Source: an uncultured Prevotella sp. | GTDB lineage: Bacteria; Bacteroidota; Bacteroidia; Bacteroidales; Bacteroidaceae | Direction: 5' to 3' | Length of the DNA: 7,173 nucleotides | Assembly: GCA_900318855.1 (NCBI GenBank) | Contig: ONMG01000007.1 | Coordinates: forward strand, 1-7,173 | Part shown: piece by piece, positions 1-7,040 of the stretch | How positions within the stretch are numbered: the first letter of the stretch is position 1 | Layout of the letters: every line of letters starts with the position of its first letter | Program-made: the position numbers and the translations under genes | Notes under the pieces: model-generated | The model's input: the letters and a program-made list of their open reading frames with translations, nothing else | Databases searched by the model: none | What the model was told of the DNA's origin: nothing

Positions 1-143
1 GGTAAAAGCAACCGAATGACAACTTCTTCAGGCATGGTAGATGAAAGAACCAGCAAAATCACGACAACCAAAATCAGGAAAAGACAGTCGCTGACACAAA
101 GGGGCTTTATTGGTTTTGGTCCATAATCGCTGTTAGTTAGGTT
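1..143 (-). CDS. Possible 5' end of a leftward gene, cut by the window edge (weak)
   Basis: On the minus strand one frame is open from just after a TAG (144-146) to the window edge, 47 codons. It encodes a strongly hydrophobic run (CLFLILVVVILLVLSS) that would make one membrane helix or signal anchor, followed by TMPEEVVIRLLL. There is no ATG, GTG or TTG codon ahead of the hydrophobic run. The first ATG in frame is at 35, after it, and would give a protein starting MPEEVVIRL. Another ATG at about 126 lies in a different frame that stops after five codons. So either the gene starts at 35, or its start is broken, or the frame is fortuitous. The product is not recognised, and no Bacteroidetes-type promoter match was seen on this strand. 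Confidence 0.2.
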
Positions 144-264
144 CTACTCCGCTCGTCTGAAGCTGGAAACGGTATAACTTGCAGGGTGGATTGTAGTGCT
201 TTAGAACATTCCGAGAAAAGCCCATAGTCAATTGATTCTCAACCTATTACCTTCATTTTCTCTG
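144..264. other. Stretch without a supported gene
   Basis: This part of the long non-genic upstream region contains only short frames. The best is a minus-strand ATG frame of 30 codons (225 down to a TAA at 133-135) ending in LQTSGVEPN. It is too short and unsupported to call a gene. No tRNA-like cloverleaf, terminator hairpin or promoter match was seen here. Confidence 0.4.
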
Positions 265-344
265 ACCCTTGGGCGACACCCCCTCTCACCCCTGGGCGGC
301 ACCCCCTCTCACCCCTGGGCGATACCCCCTATCACCCAGGGGTG
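265..344. repeat. Three 23-nt tandem repeats plus an inverted partial copy
   Basis: Three head-to-tail units of exactly 23 nt lie at 265-287, 288-310 and 311-333. Units 1 and 2 differ at two positions, and unit 3 differs from each of the others at three. The unit core is ACCCCTGGGCG followed by ACCCCCTCTC. Directly after unit 3 comes an inverted copy of the core: 310-319 pairs perfectly with 335-344 (10 bp, 15-nt loop). A competing hairpin is possible between 339-343 and 350-354, and further partial cores (ACCCCTG) follow at 350-364. The units abut without spacers, so this is not a CRISPR array. No U-tract follows, so it is not a typical terminator. The function is unknown; the candidates are a decayed minisatellite or a protein-binding repeat. 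Confidence 0.85.
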
Positions 345-702
345 CCGGAACCCCTGACCCCTGGTCCATCCATTTCGCACGTCCCACCCATGGCCATCAA
401 CACCCCTTGGCGAGAGCTCAGACAGGGCCTATTATACAGCTTAATCATCTCACTGCCAGCACATTGCGCAAGCCTTAGAATTCCTTCTCCAATCCCCCTA
501 TTTTCGCCCTTCGACATCGTCGCTACCCCACAGACTGCCACTAACTTGGCGATGTTCAATTTTGCCTCCTCCCAAGCTGGTCTGCCACACGTCATACTGT
601 CCAGGAAGGCCCCACCCGCCAAGACATCTTCAAGCCTCCCGATGTCGTCTACGTAAGGTTGGGGGACTCTGATGGAAGCCCTATATCCTCAGCAAAGCGC
701 AT
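332..702 (-). pseudogene. Possible frameshifted gene remnant, unrecognised product
   Basis: A minus-strand frame is open from 688 to a TGA at 332-334 (~118 codons). Its first usable start codons are a TTG at 622 and an ATG further in. An ATG at 702-700, preceded by a purine-rich GAGGGAAAA leader, opens a second frame reading MRFAEDIGLPSESPNLT before a TAG at 649-651. The two frames overlap at 652-688, and one frameshift there would join them into a protein of ~120 residues (…SPNLT then YVDDIGRLEDVLAGG…). The joined protein has charged helical stretches (RPAWEEAKLNIAKLVAV, GEGILRLAQCAGSEMIKLY) and ends in Gly/Pro-rich sequence where it enters the 23-nt repeats. The minus strand is purine-rich here, as coding strands often are. 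I do not recognise the family. The frame may be fortuitous, and an overlapping plus-strand frame (342-656) looks less protein-like. Confidence 0.25.
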
Positions 703-758
703 TTTTCCCTCATAAAACAACGATTTATAACTTATTTCCTCACTTTTCTGTTAAATCT

Positions 759-790
759 CTTGCTAATAACCGGTAAATTGTCTACATTTG
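759..790 (+). promoter_or_regulatory. Bacteroidetes-type promoter of the giant gene
   Basis: TACATTTG at 783-790 matches the Bacteroidetes -7 consensus TAnnTTTG exactly. CTTG at 759-762 matches the -33 TTTG element at three of four positions. The spacer is 20 nt, within the usual range for this sigma factor. Transcription should begin near 796-800 and give a leader of ~85-90 nt before the ATG at 886. The surroundings are A/T-rich, as expected. No operator or second promoter was identified. Confidence 0.7.
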
Positions 791-810
791 CAACAAAATT
801 CAAAAGATAC

Positions 811-861
811 CGTGGACAGAAGCTTCCCACTCCACGCCATCTGAAAGATACAACGGGAAGC
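811..861 (+). promoter_or_regulatory. Candidate H-type pseudoknot in the 5' leader
   Basis: Stem 1 pairs CGTGGA (811-816) with TCCACG (831-836), six perfect base pairs. Inside its loop, GCTTCCC (822-828) pairs perfectly with GGGAAGC (855-861), seven base pairs. The connecting loops are 5 nt (817-821), 2 nt (829-830) and 18 nt (837-854), which is the geometry of a classic H-type pseudoknot. The structure ends 24 nt before the start codon, so it could affect ribosome loading. It does not match a riboswitch class I can recall. Function is inferred only from position and pairing. Confidence 0.4.
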
Positions 862-885
862 ACGACGTAATTAATACCAAGAAGT

Positions 886-3800
886 ATGAAAGGAATCTTT
901 ACATGGCTATTGCTGTGTTTCTGTGCCCTTCCTATGACGGGAGTGGCTCAGAACGACGTGCTGGCGGCCTTGCAGAAAGCCCGTCCGGCAGCGCTACGAC
1001 AACGGCAAATGACGCGCGCCCTGAGCGACAGCCTGGCACAGGTTGCCCAGGAGACGCAGAAGAGTCTGGAAGTAAAGTTAGCCCACATCAACACGCTTGC
1101 GGGGCATGGTCTCTACGTGCCCTTGAAAGAGCGTGTCGACATCGGGCGAAAACTTCCCAAAGTGCGCGGCGAGGTTTGGAAGGCTGCGCCTCCATCAGCA
1201 AGGCGCTCCCCGACGCTCGCTCCCCGACGCCATGCCCCCGGCAAGGCGAAACTCGGCATCTATGCCGCCCGCGACTCCAGTTACTACGAGGGGCTTCTGG
1301 GCGCATCCATGACGCTCATCCAGGACTCCACCGGACAGTACTACATGACTCATGTCTACAGCTGGGACGACAGTCTGAAGGTGAACTTCAACGAGGCCAG
1401 CGGCACCGTGACGATTCCCCCACAACTGATTCTTGCCGAAGGCAGTACTAAGGTGTACTTCTATTCGGCCGACTGGAACAAACACCAATACAACCCCACG
1501 GCCAACATCACAGGCACCGTGGATGCCAACGGCGTCATCCGCATCGGCAGCTGGGGCCTCTTCGTGCCACAGTCCGATGGGACAGCCGGCATTTATAATG
1601 GTTTTACCAGCAGCACTTGGAAACCCTCCTATCTGAACACCTCCTACCGCCCCATCAAGTCCAAGGGGCTGGGCGACAGCGTGAAGTATGCCACGCTCGT
1701 GGAGCAGACCGGCCCCAAAGAGGTGATCATCATGAACTTTGCCGACAACAGCAAATCGGTCTATGCGCGCATCACGAGCGACAAGCGCCTCCTGGTAAGT
1801 CCGCAGGTGCTCATGACGATTGCTTTCTATGGCAAGTTCTGCTGCTATGTGCTCGACAGTCTGGGCAAGAAGATAGCTCCCAACGACTACATCGTAGGTA
1901 AGTACGCCGACGACGGCACCATCACCTTTGGAAAATGGGCCGTTGTCGACCAGGCCTCTCACATGCGGACGGCGCTCAAGGTGGCCGAGTACACGCTCCA
2001 CACCGATGCCGTCATCAACTGGCCGCAAGCCGTGCAGGCCAACTTCGAAGGCAAGGGCACGCAGGCTGAGCCTTACCTGATAAAGACAGCCACCGACATT
2101 GAAGCCCTCTCAGCAAGTGTGGAGTCGGGCAACAGTTATGAAGGAAAGTACCTGAAGCTGGCCGCCGACATCAGTCTGGCTGGCATGCAGAACTACGTGC
2201 CTATCGGCAATCAGCAAGCACCCTTTAAGGGCAACTTCGACGGTGACGGCAAGACCCTCACGGGTCTGAGCATCGTCAACCGCGGCAGCAACTACTACGG
2301 TCTCTTCGGCTCCATCGGCGAAGGCGCCATCGTGAAGAACCTCACACTGAAAGATTTCACCGTGAAGGGCTCAGGCAACTACGTGGGCACACTGGCCGGT
2401 GAAAACTATGGTACACTCGACCACATCACCATCAGCGGCGCCAACATCACTGTCACGGGCGCTTATGCCGGTGGCATCGCAGGTATGACCTATGGCCCCA
2501 CAAGTAACTCCGCCGTTGACGGCACCGTCAGTGCCTACGGCTCAGTGGGAGGCCTCTTCGGCTATTCCTTCGCTTCCATCAGCAACAGCCACATGACGGG
2601 TCTCGTCAAGATGCCGGGCGTGGTAAGCTCCAACAACAACGACGCGGGCGGTCTGGCCAGTATCATCTCCATGCGCAGCGAAGTGAGATCTAAGGTGACC
2701 AACTGCTACTTCAGTGGCTTCCTCCTCGACGACACGGGCATCTCCAACACTGGTGGTCTCTCTGCCATCACCAATGGCGTCGACTACGACAAGTGCTTCA
2801 ACGTAGGCTTCATCTCCACCTCACGGAGCACAGGCTCCAACGAACGCAATACAGGCGGACTCTGCGGCAGCACAATGAACTCGCTGTTCAACGACTGCTA
2901 TAACGCAGGAACCATCGTCAAGAGTGGAACCAGTGACAACGTGGGTGGCCTGGCAGGCTATCTTGGTATGGTCTACAGCAGCGTAGACGGTCCTATTGAC
3001 CTCAGCCACTTCACCAACTGCTATAACTCGGGCACCATCTACTCCACTCCTACGGTTGAGAACAATCACCGGGGCATCTGGGGCGCCGAGGGTGTCATCA
3101 ACGGCTATCATCCCCACGAGCACTACTTCACCAACTGCTACAACGACCAGGTGGCCACAGCCCTGAAGGATTCTGTTTTCGGCACCTCCACTGCAGTCCT
3201 CGTCTCGGGCACCCTGCCCGAAGGCTTCAGTTCCGAGGTGTGGCAGGCCAAGAAGGGCAGCTACCCCGTGCTGAAAGCCACAGCTTCGACAACAGCCGCC
3301 TTGGTGAGTGCGGCCAACATCGTGTTCCAGAGCAATGAGACACCCAACAAATTCAAGCACACGGCCGCCATACACCACGACGCCAGCCTCAAGGCCATGA
3401 TTCTCGACGGCAGCAACGGCTATGTGACCGAGGACGCCAACATGAAGGTGAGTGCTGACTCGCTCTATGCCAAGAGCAACTACGCCACCGAGATGCTCGT
3501 CATCGGTCAGCTCGACCAGACTCAGGCGCGCATCTACCGCATTGCCGTAGTGCCTCAAGTGTTCGAGGGTGAAGGTACCCTGGCCTCACCCTACCTCATC
3601 CGCAACAAGGAAGACTTCAAGAAGCTCAACGAGGCTGTCTACAAATACTCACAGCCTCACGAGGGCGACTACTTCCTGATGACCAATGACATCGATTTCG
3701 CACGGGCCAACGACTTCCACGGAGTGGGCTACGGCAAGGATGCACGTACCACGCTCAAGGAATTCGACGGCGACTTCAATGGCGGCGGCCATCATATCAA

Positions 3801-6800
3801 AGGCCTCTTCGTCAAATCTTATGCCCTCGACGACAAAGGCAAGCTGGTCAACGATTCCACCTATAACTACGGTGCACTCTTCCGCATCGTGGGCAAGTAT
3901 GGTGCCATACACGATCTTGTCATCGACAAGGACAACGACTTCTACATCTATTCGCGCGGAGGAGCCGTGGCCGGTTACCTCATGGGCAAGATGTACAATG
4001 TGAAGAACTATGCCGACATTAACGGCTACGATGAGGTTTTGGGCGGACTCACCGGAACAGTGGACAAGACAGGCTGTATCAGCAACTGCTATAATGCTGG
4101 TCAGGTGCGCGGAATGTCCAACGCCGGCGGTCTCACCGGAACCAGCCTGGGACTCATCGAAAAGTCGCAGAACGACGGTGACGTCATCGGAGCACGCTAT
4201 GCTTACGGTAAGGACACGAACTTCTTCCGACAGATTGGCGGTATCGCTGGTACCAACGAAGGCACCATCAGCGACTGTGTCAACTCGGCCACCATCACCG
4301 GCGGTGAGAAGGTTGGCGGCATTGCGGGCTATGCCTTCAGTGGCAGCTTCTACCGCAACCTCAACACGGGTATCGTCAGGACGTCCACAGAGACTCCCAA
4401 CGAAGGCGGCCTCGTCGGTCAGGAGACAACCACGGGCTGCAACTACGGCGGCAATGCCTACGATGCCTCCATCAACATCAAGGGAAGCGTCATGGGCGCC
4501 GCGAAGGAAGGCTGCAAGGCTCTTTCGACAATGGCACTCGTCAGTGGCACACTGCCCAACGGACTGGCCGACTCGCTCTTCAGTGTCGAGGCCGGTGCCT
4601 ATCCGGTGCTGAAGGCCTTCGCCGGCGAAACATCCGCTCAGGCCATGAGGCATATGTTTGCCAAGTTTGCCGACGGCGTGGAGCGCTCCGACATTCAGAA
4701 GCCGGTGGAACTCTCACAGGCCGAGGGTCTGTCGTGGTCGCTCACAACGGGCAAGAACTACTCCATTGCCGACAACAAGCTCTCGCTGACCAGCATCAGC
4801 GACGACGCCATGGCTGCCGACACGCTGACGGCCACCCTCGGCAAGACCTTCAAGAAGGTGCTCTACATTGGCTCCATTCCGAAGATTCTGCCGGGCGAAG
4901 GCTCTAAGGACGACCCGTTCCAGGTGAAGACCAAGGACGACCTCAACAAGCTCGCCAACTTCATCGACAAGACCGGTGCAGCCTTCAAGGGCTACTACTT
5001 CAAGGTGATGAACGACATCGACTATGCCGGCGACAGCCTGCACATCGTGGCTAAGGGAGGCAATTCCTTCATGGCCGACTTCGATGGCAACGGCAAGACC
5101 ATCGGTGGCTACGTGTACAAGAACACCACATGGAACGGCGGTCGCTACCTGGGCTTCTTCGGTACCATCGGTTCTTTGGGTTGCGTACACGACCTCACCC
5201 TCAACGGCAATCTGGACATCGCTGCCTACGGAGGCTGCTTCGTGGGTAAGCTCTATGGCACCGTGCGCAATGTGGTGAACAAGGGCACCATCACGACCGA
5301 CAACTCCTCGGCCTATGTGGCCGGTATTGTTGGCGACATTTTCGAGGGTGGCGTAATCGACCACGCACGCAATGAGGCTGCACTGAAATTCACCGGAACC
5401 TATGGAGCCGGCATCGTGGCACGTACCTACAAAGGCTCCATCGTGAAGAACTGCATCAACGCTGGTGCACTGACATCATCGAAGTCCAACTTAGCCGGTA
5501 TCGTGAGCTACGTCTACACCGGTGTCACTGTCGACAGCTGTGCCAACACCGGTACGCTCACCAGTACGTCCGGTACCGTCAATGGTATCGTCGGCACGGT
5601 GAATGTGGCTCCCTACAGCATTACCAACTGCTACAACACAGCCGACATCACCGGCACAAGCTATGTGGCTGGCATCATCGGCTATGCCAAGGCTAAGTCG
5701 GAAGGACTCATTAAGAACTGCTACAACACAGGTGCCATGACAGCAGAGCAGCGTGTGGCCGGTATCGCCGCCGAAATCGATGCGGGCACCACCATCTCCT
5801 ACTGTCACAACACGGGCACCATCACGGCCACCGACGGCGGTCATGCCGCAGGTGTCATTGCTGAGTTCGACGCAGGCTACGGCTCTACTGCCACCAACTT
5901 CACGACCCAGGCCGACCACCTCTACAACACGGGTGACATCAGCACCACAGAGGACGACTGCGGCGGTGTGTTTGGCGAAATATCGGGCGACGAGGGCAAG
6001 CCCTACATCACCGACAGCTATAACCTCGGCACGGTGGTGAGCACCTATGCCTCGTCGAGTGTCGCCGACGTCGCAGGTTTTGCCGGAAGCACCGACGGAA
6101 CTATAGAGCGCTGCTGGAATGCCGGTGACGTCTCAGTAGAGGGCTTCGGCGCAGGCGGCTTCGCCAGTATCGGCGCACCCTTGGTGAGCGACTGCTTCAA
6201 CGTGGGTAACGTGGAGGCCAATGGCTCTGAGAAGACCAGTGAGACGCTCGGCACAGCCGGTGGCTTCTGGTGCTACGGTCGCGCTACCATCTACAACTGC
6301 TACAACATGGGTAACGTGACAGCTCCGAGTGTCGTAGGCGGCATCATGGCATCTGCCTTCGACGACGCAGCCTTCGTCAGCACCTACAATGCGGGCAAGA
6401 TTACTGCAACAGGCGACGACGAGTCTACTGTCTCCAACATCTCTTGGGCCGAGGACACTGAGCTCGACTCTGTAGCGGCCAACTACTTCGACAAGACGGT
6501 CAATAAAGTCTACGGCAACGATGTCTATCTGCATGCCTGCGGCCTTTCGACCTCCGACATGTATGACGCCGTAGGACTTGGCGACCACTATGCCTACAAC
6601 CGTGCTGCTTACCCCGTGCTAAAGAACATCGAGGAGAAAGCCGTGATGAACTTCTTCGCTGCCGACACGCTCTTCCAGGCCGGCGACGATGCCAACCACG
6701 TAACCCGGAAGTTCTACGTGGGCAATCTCGAAGGTGTGGAATGGACCTCATCACCCAACATCGTCATCACTGACGGCGTGGCCAACTGCATGCCGGGCAA

Positions 6801-7017
6801 GGGCTGGGTGAAGAAGACCGTCAACTTCAAGGGCTTCACCTTTGAGAAGCGCTATGAGGTGAATGTAGCCACAGCAACGGGCATCAACGACGTGGAAGCT
6901 GCCGACGCCAGTCAGCTCGACCCGACGAAGCCCATGTACAATGTGGCAGGACAGCAGGTTGACCGCAACTACCACGGTGTAGTCATCCAGAGAGGAAAGA
7001 AGTTTATGCTGAAATAA
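886..7017 (+). CDS. Giant secreted GLUG/beta-helix repeat protein, putative surface adhesin (2043 aa)
   Basis: This complete gene encodes a protein expected to be exported and to act outside the cell, probably in adhesion or ligand binding. No enzyme motif was seen. Residues 1-21 are a signal peptide (basic MK, hydrophobic core, likely cut GVA|QN, no lipobox). Residues 24-70 look helical and Gln/Ala-rich, and 88-122 are a basic Arg/Pro linker. Two similar beta domains follow (about 124-230 and 264-356). Three modules come next: beta-helices at 387-798, 893-1244 and 1335-1913, each opening with a GxGxxxxPY/F motif and an NDID/ADIS strand, containing GG(L/I)xG and NCYNxGxI rungs, and closing with YPVLK. 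Each helix is followed by an Ig-like domain. The last ~27 residues (YNVAGQQV…GKKFMLK) resemble a short type IX secretion tail. Thirteen D(S/T)(A/I/L/V/M/T) sites fit Bacteroidetes O-glycosylation. The ATG at 886 is chosen because the signal peptide begins there. The family call is confident; the ligand is unknown. Confidence 0.9.
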   Translation: MKGIFTWLLLCFCALPMTGVAQNDVLAALQKARPAALRQRQMTRALSDSLAQVAQETQKSLEVKLAHINTLAGHGLYVPLKERVDIGRKLPKVRGEVWKAAPPSARRSPTLAPRRHAPGKAKLGIYAARDSSYYEGLLGASMTLIQDSTGQYYMTHVYSWDDSLKVNFNEASGTVTIPPQLILAEGSTKVYFYSADWNKHQYNPTANITGTVDANGVIRIGSWGLFVPQSDGTAGIYNGFTSSTWKPSYLNTSYRPIKSKGLGDSVKYATLVEQTGPKEVIIMNFADNSKSVYARITSDKRLLVSPQVLMTIAFYGKFCCYVLDSLGKKIAPNDYIVGKYADDGTITFGKWAVVDQASHMRTALKVAEYTLHTDAVINWPQAVQANFEGKGTQAEPYLIKTATDIEALSASVESGNSYEGKYLKLAADISLAGMQNYVPIGNQQAPFKGNFDGDGKTLTGLSIVNRGSNYYGLFGSIGEGAIVKNLTLKDFTVKGSGNYVGTLAGENYGTLDHITISGANITVTGAYAGGIAGMTYGPTSNSAVDGTVSAYGSVGGLFGYSFASISNSHMTGLVKMPGVVSSNNNDAGGLASIISMRSEVRSKVTNCYFSGFLLDDTGISNTGGLSAITNGVDYDKCFNVGFISTSRSTGSNERNTGGLCGSTMNSLFNDCYNAGTIVKSGTSDNVGGLAGYLGMVYSSVDGPIDLSHFTNCYNSGTIYSTPTVENNHRGIWGAEGVINGYHPHEHYFTNCYNDQVATALKDSVFGTSTAVLVSGTLPEGFSSEVWQAKKGSYPVLKATASTTAALVSAANIVFQSNETPNKFKHTAAIHHDASLKAMILDGSNGYVTEDANMKVSADSLYAKSNYATEMLVIGQLDQTQARIYRIAVVPQVFEGEGTLASPYLIRNKEDFKKLNEAVYKYSQPHEGDYFLMTNDIDFARANDFHGVGYGKDARTTLKEFDGDFNGGGHHIKGLFVKSYALDDKGKLVNDSTYNYGALFRIVGKYGAIHDLVIDKDNDFYIYSRGGAVAGYLMGKMYNVKNYADINGYDEVLGGLTGTVDKTGCISNCYNAGQVRGMSNAGGLTGTSLGLIEKSQNDGDVIGARYAYGKDTNFFRQIGGIAGTNEGTISDCVNSATITGGEKVGGIAGYAFSGSFYRNLNTGIVRTSTETPNEGGLVGQETTTGCNYGGNAYDASINIKGSVMGAAKEGCKALSTMALVSGTLPNGLADSLFSVEAGAYPVLKAFAGETSAQAMRHMFAKFADGVERSDIQKPVELSQAEGLSWSLTTGKNYSIADNKLSLTSISDDAMAADTLTATLGKTFKKVLYIGSIPKILPGEGSKDDPFQVKTKDDLNKLANFIDKTGAAFKGYYFKVMNDIDYAGDSLHIVAKGGNSFMADFDGNGKTIGGYVYKNTTWNGGRYLGFFGTIGSLGCVHDLTLNGNLDIAAYGGCFVGKLYGTVRNVVNKGTITTDNSSAYVAGIVGDIFEGGVIDHARNEAALKFTGTYGAGIVARTYKGSIVKNCINAGALTSSKSNLAGIVSYVYTGVTVDSCANTGTLTSTSGTVNGIVGTVNVAPYSITNCYNTADITGTSYVAGIIGYAKAKSEGLIKNCYNTGAMTAEQRVAGIAAEIDAGTTISYCHNTGTITATDGGHAAGVIAEFDAGYGSTATNFTTQADHLYNTGDISTTEDDCGGVFGEISGDEGKPYITDSYNLGTVVSTYASSSVADVAGFAGSTDGTIERCWNAGDVSVEGFGAGGFASIGAPLVSDCFNVGNVEANGSEKTSETLGTAGGFWCYGRATIYNCYNMGNVTAPSVVGGIMASAFDDAAFVSTYNAGKITATGDDESTVSNISWAEDTELDSVAANYFDKTVNKVYGNDVYLHACGLSTSDMYDAVGLGDHYAYNRAAYPVLKNIEEKAVMNFFAADTLFQAGDDANHVTRKFYVGNLEGVEWTSSPNIVITDGVANCMPGKGWVKKTVNFKGFTFEKRYEVNVATATGINDVEAADASQLDPTKPMYNVAGQQVDRNYHGVVIQRGKKFMLK
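1204..1230 (+). repeat. 13-nt tandem direct repeat with 14-nt period, inside the coding region
   Basis: CGCTCCCCGACGC occurs at 1204-1216 and again at 1218-1230, separated by one T, so the period is 14 nt. This is not a multiple of three, and the two copies are therefore read in different frames (RRSPTLA, then APRRHA) within the basic linker. Loss of one copy by slippage would move the downstream sequence into a frame that stops at 1449-1451, leaving a protein of ~183 residues. Confidence 0.85.
2044..6624 (+). repeat. Region encoding three tandem GLUG beta-helix modules
   Basis: Protein-level repeats: module 1 is encoded by 2044-3279, module 2 by 3562-4617 and module 3 by 4888-6624. Equivalent landmarks recur in each: FDGDG at 451, FNGGG at 964 and FDGNG at 1399 (the first strand-turn of the helix), and YPVLK at 793, 1239 and 1909 (the closing cap). 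By eye the helices have about 8-9, 6-7 and 14 rungs. The caps of modules 1 and 2 share LVSGTLPxG, which the third lacks. DNA identity between modules is low, so the duplication is old or the copies have diverged under selection. Confidence 0.8.
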
Positions 7018-7040
7018 ACGGTCACTATTCCGCTCACTTC

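Noticed and set aside
265..333. CRISPR array
   Set aside because: The 23-nt units abut directly with no unique spacers, there are only three, and no cas gene is present.
310..344. Hairpin at the repeat as a transcription terminator
   Set aside because: The stem is strong but no T-run follows on either strand, and no confirmed gene ends there.
269..656. Plus-strand frames at 269-478 and 342-656
   Set aside because: The first starts with TTG inside the 23-nt repeats and is a translation of the repeat. The second also begins next to the repeats, is Pro/Ser/Ala-rich without recognisable domain features, and overlaps a more protein-like minus-strand frame.
886..951. Lipoprotein signal with cysteine at residue 11 or 13
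   Set aside because: Both cysteines sit in the hydrophobic core without a lipobox (they follow LLL and F). The better cleavage site is after Ala21.
903..1451. Plus-strand frame of 182 codons overlapping the start of the giant gene
   Set aside because: It lacks a signal peptide or domain and lies wholly within the confident gene. It matters only as the frame entered if one 14-nt copy is lost.
1195..5919. Several long antisense reading frames opposite the giant gene (for example 1195-2028, 2821-3558, 3649-4653, 4714-5364, 5491-5919 on the minus strand)
   Set aside because: The sense frame is GC-rich at third positions and full of repeats, which leaves antisense frames open by composition. Their translations are low-complexity mirrors of the repeats, with no start context or promoter, and the sense protein is clearly real.
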